NCBI RefSeq assembly: GCF_040222955.1
Contig: NZ_JAVKCA010000011.1
Location: 280,726-344,725 of the forward strand
From: Marinoscillum sp040222955
GTDB taxonomy: Bacteria > Bacteroidota > Bacteroidia > Cytophagales > Cyclobacteriaceae
Length of the DNA stretch: 64,000 bases
Reading direction: 5' to 3'
Position numbers and translations under genes: made by a program
Shown here: positions 41,847 through 48,540 of the stretch, one piece after another
Layout: each line of letters begins with the position of its first letter
How positions within the stretch are numbered: position 1 is the stretch's first letter
The notes under the pieces: generated by a model
The model's input: the letters and a program-made list of their open reading frames with translations, nothing else
Told to the model about the DNA's origin: nothing
Databases searched by the model: none

Positions 41847-42958
41847 AGCCAGCGACGGCTTTTCATATAGATGATCATCACCAGTGTGACCACACCTATC
41901 AGGCTATAGAAGCCCACAGGATAGCTGATGGCCCAGCTGAGTTCAGGCATTTGCTCAAAATTCATCCCGTATATCCCCGCGATAAAAGTGAGCGGAATAA
42001 AAATGGTGGCAATAATGGTCAGCACTTTCATCACCTCGTTCATTTTGATGCTGAGCTGCGAAAGGTAAAGGTCCATTACACTCGTGAGGATTTCCCGGTA
42101 GGTGTCCAGGTTCTCTACCACCTGCACGGAATGGTCGTAAGTATCCCTGATGAACATCAAGGTGTTATCAGAGAAGTAAGAGGAACTTCTGCTGGACAAT
42201 GCATGGACCACATCACGTACCGGATACATGAACCTGCGGAGCTGGATGAGGTCTTTTCTGAGTAGCTGAATGTCCTTCAGCTCTATGCGCTGTGGTCGCC
42301 GTACTACGAAGTTTTCAAGCACCTCTATCCGTGCCCAAACCTGGTCCAGGGTTTCATAGTAGTAGTCAATGATGATGTCCAGGAGCATGTAGGCCAGGTA
42401 ATCAGCGCCACGTTTTCTGGCCCGGCCCTTTCCGTTTTTGAGTCTGCTTCGGATGTCATTGAATACATCTCCGGGTTTTTCCTGGAAGCAGATCACAAAG
42501 TTTTCATGGATGACCAGGCTCACCTGCTCAATGTCAATCTTATTGAGGTTTTCCATATGATTGATCATCTTCAGGGAGATGTACAGGTGCTCATCAAACT
42601 CCTCCACCTTAGGCCGCTGGTTGGTGTCCAGAATGTCCTCAAGTGTCAGCGGGTGTAGCCCCATCATTTCCCCTATTTTTGAAATAATGTCCACATCATG
42701 CAGGCCCTGTATATTGATCCAGGTGACGGAGTTGGGATTATTATACTTTTGAAGTTCATTGACATCTTTTATGGTGACTTCATCAATCCGCTCATCCGTG
42801 TAGTCAATCACATGGATATTTATATGGTCACTGTATACTTTGCCCGTGTAAATGAGACTACCGGGTGCCAGCCCTGTTTTTGGCCTTTTTCGGCTGAAAG
42901 AGATTGGACTGTATTTAATTGGATTTAATTTCTTAAGGTCGTTCAGCGGGTTGTTCAT
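41843..42958 (-). CDS. corA: Magnesium/cobalt transporter CorA
   Basis: A 371-residue pentameric divalent-cation channel. The long cytosolic N-terminal domain includes ITWINIQGLHDVDIISKIGE-type segments typical of CorA (here VTWINIQGLHD near residue 79). Two C-terminal helices carry the family signature GIYGMNFEQMPEL (GMN motif near residue 330) at the start of the external loop. It is sequential with a small acidic protein gene whose stop overlaps its start by 4 bp (ATGA), and convergent with the ABC exporter gene. Confidence 0.95.
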   Translation of the reverse strand: MNNPLNDLKKLNPIKYSPISFSRKRPKTGLAPGSLIYTGKVYSDHINIHVIDYTDERIDEVTIKDVNELQKYNNPNSVTWINIQGLHDVDIISKIGEMMGLHPLTLEDILDTNQRPKVEEFDEHLYISLKMINHMENLNKIDIEQVSLVIHENFVICFQEKPGDVFNDIRSRLKNGKGRARKRGADYLAYMLLDIIIDYYYETLDQVWARIEVLENFVVRRPQRIELKDIQLLRKDLIQLRRFMYPVRDVVHALSSRSSSYFSDNTLMFIRDTYDHSVQVVENLDTYREILTSVMDLYLSQLSIKMNEVMKVLTIIATIFIPLTFIAGIYGMNFEQMPELSWAISYPVGFYSLIGVVTLVMIIYMKSRRWL

Positions 42959-43173
42959 GCAAATACTTCTTCTGTCTCAGGGATACTTTTTTTTGGGAGA
43001 TCATCAGGCAGGCAGATTCCCGGGGGCAAATCTATATCAGGTGGGAGACTTACTGGCAGGCCACCCTCATCGTCTCCGTCCGAATCGTTGTTTTTGTTGT
43101 GGTTATTTTTCCAAAAAATGAAAACCAGCAACACACAATATAGGACCACACATAGGACAATGTCTATAATCAT
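42955..43173 (-). CDS. Small membrane protein with acidic tail, coupled to corA
   Basis: A 72-residue protein: one N-terminal membrane helix (residues 2-20, IIDIVLCVVLYCVLLVFIF), a hydrophilic Asn/Asp stretch (NNHNKNNDSDGDDEGG at about 23-38) and a Pro-rich end (LPPDIDLPPGICLPDD). Its stop overlaps the corA start by 4 bp, which argues that it is translated and works near CorA. The Asp-rich stretch could bind divalent cations at the membrane surface, but I recognise no family and this is only an idea. Codon use and the clean coupling favour a real gene. Confidence 0.6.
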   Translation of the reverse strand: MIIDIVLCVVLYCVLLVFIFWKNNHNKNNDSDGDDEGGLPVSLPPDIDLPPGICLPDDLPKKSIPETEEVFA

Positions 43174-43226
43174 ACCTGGTAATGGCTTCGTTGAACGAGT
43201 ATTTCATATAAGTTAACTAAAAAACG

Positions 43227-43271
43227 GGCACAACGATACTTTGTTAACGAGATTGTGCCTTATTGCGCAAT
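43227..43271. other. Dyad-symmetric sequences upstream of terC
   Basis: GGCACAA (43227-43233) is inverted as TTGTGCC (43253-43259) across a 19-nt loop, followed by the perfect palindrome TTGCGCAA (43264-43271). They lie 67-111 bp before terC in the 164-bp divergent region. They could be operators or a hairpin. No regulator can be named. Confidence 0.35.
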
Positions 43272-43337
43272 ATTTACTTACTTTGTGAAACCAAAAATCC
43301 AGCTTTGGGGCGCCCTAAAATATTATTATCGTGACTT

Positions 43338-44342
43338 ATGCTGTTAACCTTATTCTCTGGTGAAAATGAAGGCCTGCTCTTTGGAGTGTTTGGCGTCATC
43401 ATCATCTTGTTCCTTCTGGTGGATTTAGGATTTTTCCACAAGGCACATCAAAAAGTATCACAACGTGAAGCCCTCCTACAGAGTTTGTTCTGGGTGGCCG
43501 TATCTGTTTGTTATGGTATGGTGATCTACTTTTACGGTGAAGGCCCTACTGCCTCGTTTGAGTTTTTCTCCGCCTACGTTACCGAAAAGGCCCTGTCTAT
43601 TGACAATATCTTTGTGATATTGCTCATCCTCCGGTATTTCAATGTGAAGGAAGAATACTACCACAATATCCTTTTTTGGGGGATACTGGGAGCCATTGTA
43701 TTCCGGGCCATTTTCATATTTGTGGGGGCATTCCTTATCGCACAGTTTCATTGGATACTATACATCTTCGGAGCATTCCTGATTTACTCGGGTGTGAAGA
43801 TCTTCAGCGAAGAGGGGGATATGGAAATAGAACCTGAGAAAAATCCCGTCATGAAATGGGCCAAGAAAATATTTCCATTTACTACCAACACTGCGGATGG
43901 TAAATTCTGGGTCAAAGAAAACGGGAAAAGGCTATTCACACCATTGTTTTTGGTGATCATCCTGATTGAGTCTACGGATTTAATTTTTGCGGTGGACTCC
44001 ATTCCTGCGGCATTTGCCATTTCTCAGAATGAATTTGTGATCTATACTTCCAACATCTTTGCGGTGATGGGGCTGAGGGCTATGTTTTTCCTTCTGGCCA
44101 ATGTTTTGGACAAATTCTATCTGCTTCAAAAAGGACTCTCGGTTGTTTTGATCTTCATAGGAGCCAAAATGATGCTGGAGATGGAGATTTTGCAGGATGC
44201 CCTGGGCACAATTTTCGGGGTGGAGCACATCAGCATCCCCATCTTCCTGTCGTTTGGGGTGATCATATTCCTGTTGTTTGCTTCTATTGTACTTTCACTG
44301 ATCTTCCCTAAGAAGCCGGAGCTGGTAGAGAGCGAGCACTAA
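43338..44342 (+). CDS. TerC family membrane protein
   Basis: A 334-residue protein with about nine membrane helices. TerC features: VTEKALSIDNIFVILLILRY (about residues 81-100) and VIILIESTDLIFAVDSIPAA (about 206-225), the two inverted repeats with buried acidic residues thought to move metal ions. A cytosolic loop (about 155-195, EEGDMEIEPEKNPVMKWAK) separates the halves. Members are linked to tellurite resistance or Mn2+ export. No yybP-ykoY riboswitch is evident upstream. Convergent with purE, 9 bp apart. Confidence 0.92.
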   Translation: MLLTLFSGENEGLLFGVFGVIIILFLLVDLGFFHKAHQKVSQREALLQSLFWVAVSVCYGMVIYFYGEGPTASFEFFSAYVTEKALSIDNIFVILLILRYFNVKEEYYHNILFWGILGAIVFRAIFIFVGAFLIAQFHWILYIFGAFLIYSGVKIFSEEGDMEIEPEKNPVMKWAKKIFPFTTNTADGKFWVKENGKRLFTPLFLVIILIESTDLIFAVDSIPAAFAISQNEFVIYTSNIFAVMGLRAMFFLLANVLDKFYLLQKGLSVVLIFIGAKMMLEMEILQDALGTIFGVEHISIPIFLSFGVIIFLLFASIVLSLIFPKKPELVESEH

Positions 44343-44351
44343 GCAGACTTG

Positions 44352-44873
44352 TTAGAACCCAATCTTCTTTGATTTCCAGCCCCTGGTCTCCAGGGACTGG
44401 GCAGATTCGAGTACTTTCTCTTTGAGCGAGCGCTTGTAGTCTGTGAGTTTTTTGGATACTTCAGGAACAAATGCCCCGATGATTTCAGCGGCCAGGATAC
44501 CAGCGTTTTTGGCACCATCCAGGGCCACGGTAGCTACAGGAATCCCTCCTGGCATTTGCAGGATAGAGAGTACAGAATCCCAGCCATCAATGGAATTTCT
44601 GGATTTCACAGGTACCCCGATCACCGGAAGAGTGGTCAGAGAGGCCACCATACCAGGCAGGTGAGCCGCGCCTCCGGCACCCGCCACAATGACTTTCAAG
44701 CCCCGATCAGCTGCATTTTCGGCATATTCGAGCATGCGGTGAGGCGTCCGGTGGGCAGAGACGATGGTTACTTCTACCTCGATGCCCAGTTCTTCTAATA
44801 TTTCAGCGGCCTCAGACATGACCGGAAGGTCTGACTGGCTGCCCATGATGATGCCTACCTGTGGATTGCTCAT
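44352..44873 (-). CDS. purE: N5-carboxyaminoimidazole ribonucleotide mutase (PurE class I)
   Basis: A 173-residue purine-synthesis enzyme that moves the carboxyl group of N5-CAIR to make CAIR. The signature GIIMGSQSDLPVMSEA (residues 8-23) and SAHRTPHRMLEYA (about 39-51; the His is the mobile catalytic residue) are intact, followed by VIVAGAGGAAHLPGMVAS (about 61-78). The C-terminus is slightly extended and Lys-rich. Class I PurE needs PurK, whose gene overlaps its start by 4 bp directly upstream. Confidence 0.96.
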   Translation of the reverse strand: MSNPQVGIIMGSQSDLPVMSEAAEILEELGIEVEVTIVSAHRTPHRMLEYAENAADRGLKVIVAGAGGAAHLPGMVASLTTLPVIGVPVKSRNSIDGWDSVLSILQMPGGIPVATVALDGAKNAGILAAEIIGAFVPEVSKKLTDYKRSLKEKVLESAQSLETRGWKSKKIGF

Positions 44874-46009
44874 GCTTTTACTTTTAAAATTTCTTTTACC
44901 TGAAGGGCTTTCTTCTTTAAAGTTATGGTGTTTTCGTCTGTGATGGTAATGTGTCCCATTTTACGGAAGGGCTTGGTGATCTTTTTTCCGTACAGGTGCA
45001 GGTGTACACCCGGCAAGGCCATCAGCTCATGCAAGCCCTCGTAGCGGGCGGGGCCGGTGTAGTCATCTTCACCGAGCACATTCACCATGGCGGCAGGCTT
45101 GATCAGGTCCGTGGCTCCTAATGGAAGATCCAGAATCGCCCTGAGGTGCTGCTCAAACTGTGAAGTTATGTTGGCCTCTATGGTGTGATGTCCGCTGTTG
45201 TGTGTGCGCGGTGCAATCTCATTGACCAGAAGTTGGTCATCTTGTGTGAGAAACATCTCTACGGCCAGCAGCCCCACCATGTCTAGTTTGGTGATCACGT
45301 CTTCAGCCAGTTGCTGAGCTTCTGCTTCTATCTCTGCGGAGACTTCTGCAGGCGCAAATAAAAACTCAACGAGATTGGCTTGTGGGTGAAAGACCAACTC
45401 TACCAATGGAAAGCATTTTACCTCGCCGGAAGCACTGCGCGCGACGATCACACTCAGTTCCTTCTTGAAATCAATAAGCTTTTCCATCAGGGAGGGTGCT
45501 TCGAAAGCCTTTTCCAGATCCTTTTCGCTCCTGAGTACCTGTACACCACGACCGTCGTAGCCACCCCTGCCCAGTTTGTTCACAGCAGGGAGGAAGTCCC
45601 TGTGCTGCGCTACTTCGGCTTTATTTTCTGTGAGAACGAAATCTGCTGTGGGAATCCGGTTGGCTTTATAAAAGGTTTTTTGCTTCCGCTTGTCCTGAAT
45701 GAGTTCGATGATTTCAGGCTGCGGAAAGACTTTTTTCCCCTGGGCCTGTAGCGCCTTCAGCGCTTCTGTATTCACGGCCTCTATTTCAATGGTGAGGAGG
45801 TCCATGTGTTTTCCAAAGGCCATGACGGCATCATAATCCTGCAGGTCACCCTGTACGAAGCTATGGGCGATTTTGGCACAGGGAGCATTGGGGTCAGGGT
45901 CGATCATGTGGATCTCCAGGTTGAAATCTGTGGCCGACTGGAGCATCATCCGGCCTAGCTGGCCGCCACCCAAAACACCGATCCTAAGGTCTGTTATGTC
46001 TCGCTTCAT
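44870..46009 (-). CDS. purK: N5-carboxyaminoimidazole ribonucleotide synthase (PurK)
   Basis: A 379-residue ATP-grasp enzyme that makes N5-CAIR from AIR, ATP and bicarbonate. The start giving MKRDITDLRIGVLGGGQLGR is chosen: it opens directly into the family's first beta strand and glycine loop, while the longer upstream reading is Pro/Ser-rich and runs antisense to another small gene. ATP-grasp motifs: KLGRGGYDGRGVQVL (about residues 145-159), VNEIAPRTHNSGHHTIEA (about 271-288) and TSQFEQHLRAI. Coupled to purE. A -7-like box (CATCTTTG, 46014-46021) is 4 nt upstream. Confidence 0.95.
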   Translation of the reverse strand: MKRDITDLRIGVLGGGQLGRMMLQSATDFNLEIHMIDPDPNAPCAKIAHSFVQGDLQDYDAVMAFGKHMDLLTIEIEAVNTEALKALQAQGKKVFPQPEIIELIQDKRKQKTFYKANRIPTADFVLTENKAEVAQHRDFLPAVNKLGRGGYDGRGVQVLRSEKDLEKAFEAPSLMEKLIDFKKELSVIVARSASGEVKCFPLVELVFHPQANLVEFLFAPAEVSAEIEAEAQQLAEDVITKLDMVGLLAVEMFLTQDDQLLVNEIAPRTHNSGHHTIEANITSQFEQHLRAILDLPLGATDLIKPAAMVNVLGEDDYTGPARYEGLHELMALPGVHLHLYGKKITKPFRKMGHITITDENTITLKKKALQVKEILKVKA

Positions 46010-46013
46010 GCCG

Positions 46014-46021
46014 CAAAGATG
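46014..46021 (-). promoter_or_regulatory. Near-consensus -7 box 4 nt from the purK start
   Basis: The minus strand reads CATCTTTG, one mismatch from TAnnTTTG, then CGGC and the purK ATG. The distance equals that seen before gpmI and the second histidine kinase gene, which supports the shorter purK start. Confidence 0.35.
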
Positions 46022-46089
46022 TGAAGATTTTGCTTTAAATTCCGTGAATGGGGGAAACCGGATTGTTCTATGGACGGTTTTAAAAGCAT

Positions 46090-46242
46090 ATGGATAGAGA
46101 AAAGGAAGAGAAAGCGAAGAAACGTCTGGAGGAGCTGAAGAAGAAGGCTCAGCAGGAAGAGAAGAATTCGGAGCATAAGGAGGAGGACAAGGGGGAGGTG
46201 CCTCGTGAGGCATTCAGGAAGAATCTGGGCTGTGGGGGGTGA
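46090..46242 (+). CDS. Small highly charged protein ending in GCGG
   Basis: A 50-residue ORF. Residues 1-36 are almost entirely Lys, Glu, Asp and Gln (KKRLEELKKKAQQEEKNSEH) and should form a helix; the end is PREAFRKNLGCGG. Similar small charged proteins ending in NLGCG occur in Bacteroidota genomes as I recall them, which favours a real gene, but no function is known to me. The terminal Cys might bind an Fe-S centre or be modified. It is divergent from purK (80 bp between starts). The alternative is chance coding, given its low complexity. Confidence 0.5.
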   Translation: MDREKEEKAKKRLEELKKKAQQEEKNSEHKEEDKGEVPREAFRKNLGCGG

Positions 46243-46365
46243 ACTGACCCTTTCTTCTTTTGGCAGGTTTTAGAAACCTGACCAGCACACTGTTTCAAAA
46301 AAAATATTTCAGCAGGGTGTAATAATCTTTGACTTGAGCCACTAAACAAGAAAAGATTAAAAATT

Positions 46366-46818
46366 ATGACAATAAAAGAGGCACTTACGGATTTCAAAAA
46401 CCTGGAAGCTGAAGCAACGAAAAAATCTGAAATGAAGATTTACCAAAGGTTCATACAGCTTTTAACCCGTTTAGAGCGCAGAGACTTGTCTGGCGATGAA
46501 GTTCAATCTATAGAGGAGGCGCTTGATGCTTTTGATTTAAAATCAACGACCAGACACACTCAAAAACATTGGGATAAAGCATTCCGGCAGTTTCAAAAGT
46601 TTTTGAAAGATACTTTTTCGCTGACAACTAAAGGATATTACACCAATCTGGGTTTGGGATTAGGTGCGACATTTGGAGTTGTTTTTGGTGTCACAGTTTT
46701 ATCAGGTTTGGAGCGGTCTCTGGGCATATCATACGGCATTGCCATAGGGATGGTCGTCGGCCTGCTCATAGGGCGCAACCTGGACGCACGGGCGATGGCT
46801 TCAGGTAGGGTGATTTAA
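46366..46818 (+). CDS. Hypothetical protein with C-terminal glycine-rich membrane hairpin
   Basis: A 150-residue protein. The first 85 residues are helical and charged (EALTDFKNLEAEATKKSEMK; YQRFIQLLTRLERRDLSG), then two Gly-rich membrane helices at about 93-112 (LGLGLGATFGVVFGVTVLSG) and 119-137 (GISYGIAIGMVVGLLIGRN) in glycine-zipper style. I recognise no family. It is directly upstream (31 bp) of an ECF sigma factor gene on the same strand, so it may belong to that sigma operon. Codon usage is more AT-rich than the housekeeping genes around it. Confidence 0.65.
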   Translation: MTIKEALTDFKNLEAEATKKSEMKIYQRFIQLLTRLERRDLSGDEVQSIEEALDAFDLKSTTRHTQKHWDKAFRQFQKFLKDTFSLTTKGYYTNLGLGLGATFGVVFGVTVLSGLERSLGISYGIAIGMVVGLLIGRNLDARAMASGRVI

Positions 46819-46849
46819 TTCATCATACATTGCCAGCAAACCCAAGAGC

Positions 46850-47341
46850 GTGAGCAACGATTTTTATACATCATCCATTTTGCCTTATGCCGCCATGATC
46901 ATTAAGATATGCCGGGCATATACGAATACACAGGAAGATTTCGAAGACTACTATCAGGAGGTGTGCTTCCAGATTTGGAAAAGCAGAAACAACTTTCGGG
47001 GGCATTCCGAATGGTCTACCTGGATATATAGACTATCCCTGAATGTAAGTATGACACTGCTGAAGAAGCAGAAAAACAACCCTGAGTATTTAGATTCTGA
47101 CTATTTGCCGGCAGAAGTATCCGATGAGTCCAGAACTTTTGCTGATGAATCTCTCGAACAACTGTATACGGCCATTCGACAGCTATCCGAAGTTGACAGA
47201 GGAGTGATCCTGCTCTACCTGGAGGAAAAGTCCTATCAGGAAATTGCAGAGATCATTGGTACCAACCCCAATAACATTGGGGTGCGCATAAAACGAATTA
47301 AAGAGCGGCTAAAAAAATTATTGGATGGAAAAATCAATTGA
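46850..47341 (+). CDS. ECF-type RNA polymerase sigma factor
   Basis: A 163-residue sigma-70-family protein. Region 2 is at about residues 10-75 (EDFEDYYQEVCFQIWKSRNN then WSTWIYRLSLNVS), and region 4 at about 105-160 (LSEVDRGVILLYLEEKSYQE; IAEIIGTNPNNIGVRIKRIK) with a helix-turn-helix. The start is GTG; a later Met would remove part of region 2. It overlaps the next gene, a membrane protein, by 17 bp, the usual place of an anti-sigma factor. No binding sites for it are identified. Confidence 0.9.
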   Translation: MSNDFYTSSILPYAAMIIKICRAYTNTQEDFEDYYQEVCFQIWKSRNNFRGHSEWSTWIYRLSLNVSMTLLKKQKNNPEYLDSDYLPAEVSDESRTFADESLEQLYTAIRQLSEVDRGVILLYLEEKSYQEIAEIIGTNPNNIGVRIKRIKERLKKLLDGKIN

Positions 47342-47960
47342 AACCATGTGGAAAGAAGGCTTTCTACATAACGAGACATTAAGTGCCCCCAGAGTGAATA
47401 ACATTGACAGCAGGAAGTCGATCCACATTATCGAAAAATTCGAAAGGATGTTTAGGATGAACATATGGGGTATTGTGATTGGCGCTACATTACTCTTGAT
47501 CGGTTCTTACTTCGCCGGAGCTTTGTTGGCTGGCAGTCTGATATTTATGATGATGTTATACGTGGCATATACGGCACACCATGAACTGAAGGCCTTAGAA
47601 AAGATAGATAAAGGACAAAGCAGCTATATTTTTTTGAAATCTCTTCAAGATTGGATTTCCAGCTCCATCGAGCGCTATGGAAAAATGTACAGAGTGGTAT
47701 ACCCCGTCTTTATTCTTGCTTTCTACTTTGGGATTTGGTTTTCTGATGTCTTTGCAGGCAAGCGACAAATAGTAGCCGAGAACTCGAATAATCTGTTTTT
47801 TGGCCTTCATATCTATACTACTATTGCTATCATGACTGTGGCCGCCCTGATGAGTCTTTTCAGTAAGACAATTCATCGCATAGATGTAAAAACTGTTTAT
47901 GGGAGAATCATGAAGAAACTCGATTTGGCCCTTGCTGAAATGGAAGAATTGAGAGGTTGA
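47325..47960 (+). CDS. Four-helix membrane protein in sigma-factor operon (candidate anti-sigma)
   Basis: A 211-residue protein. The N-terminal 45 residues are cytosolic and start MEKSIETMWKEGFLHNET; membrane helices fall at about 46-62, 64-85, 124-143 and 160-180. A soluble loop at about 88-120 and a charged C-terminus (RIMKKLDLALAEMEELRG) complete it. The N-terminal cytosolic part could hold the sigma factor, but no zinc HxxxCxxC anti-sigma motif is present. Overlap with the sigma gene suggests coupled expression. Assignment as anti-sigma is inference. Confidence 0.65.
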   Translation: MEKSIETMWKEGFLHNETLSAPRVNNIDSRKSIHIIEKFERMFRMNIWGIVIGATLLLIGSYFAGALLAGSLIFMMMLYVAYTAHHELKALEKIDKGQSSYIFLKSLQDWISSSIERYGKMYRVVYPVFILAFYFGIWFSDVFAGKRQIVAENSNNLFFGLHIYTTIAIMTVAALMSLFSKTIHRIDVKTVYGRIMKKLDLALAEMEELRG

Positions 47961-48042
47961 TCTCTCCAATTCACTGTTTTACCATAAGCAACCCTTTTCA
48001 GAGTTTGAACATCTATAGGCAAAGAAGACAAAACACTAAAAA

Positions 48043-48453
48043 ATGCTAGACAACCCAAAAGTGAATATCAAAATTAAGCTTTCGGCCTTATGGACATCGG
48101 TAGTGTTTTGCTACTTATATGGAGACTATTTCGAGCTGTATGTGCCTGAAAAAGTAGATAGCCTTGTAACCGGAGCCAACGTGCTGGACAGTCCGTCCAA
48201 ATTATTAATGGCCTCCATTATTCTGGCCATTCCTTCTCTTATGGTTGCATTGTCAATCCTGCTCAATCCAAAAGTGAATAGATTTCTGAATGTTTTTTTC
48301 GGAACCTTATTTACACTCATGATGCTGTTAATAGGGATCAATTCTTTAACTCCATGGTACGGCTTCTACGTGTTTCTTGCGTTTCTGGAAAGTTTTATCA
48401 CCATTTTAATTGTTTGGTTTGCCTGGACATGGCCAAAGACTGGAACAGACTAA
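48043..48453 (+). CDS. DUF6326-like four-helix membrane protein
   Basis: A 136-residue inner-membrane protein with helices at about residues 12-30, 50-68, 78-97 and 105-127. The opening KVNIKIKLSALWTSVVFCYL, then YGDYFELYVPEKVD and LSILLNPKVNRFLN, resemble the DUF6326 family. Function unknown. It starts 82 bp after the sigma-linked membrane protein, so it may be read from the same transcript, but there is no overlap. The ORF before it is AT-rich relative to the neighbourhood, like the two genes upstream. Confidence 0.68.
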   Translation: MLDNPKVNIKIKLSALWTSVVFCYLYGDYFELYVPEKVDSLVTGANVLDSPSKLLMASIILAIPSLMVALSILLNPKVNRFLNVFFGTLFTLMMLLIGINSLTPWYGFYVFLAFLESFITILIVWFAWTWPKTGTD

Positions 48454-48540
48454 CTGTGAATAGGTAGGTCAAAAAAGGAGCGCTGACTTTTATCCCTTAA
48501 TCCATCAGGTGCGGATGGCAATACGATGACATTCTTCCCC

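Noticed and set aside
43174..43337. yybP-ykoY manganese riboswitch upstream of terC
   Set aside because: The known conserved core sequences were not found; only simple dyads are seen.
46010..46213. 68-residue N-terminal extension of purK
   Set aside because: It is Pro/Ser-rich, has no homology-like character and would cover a -7-like box; PurK begins naturally at the later Met.
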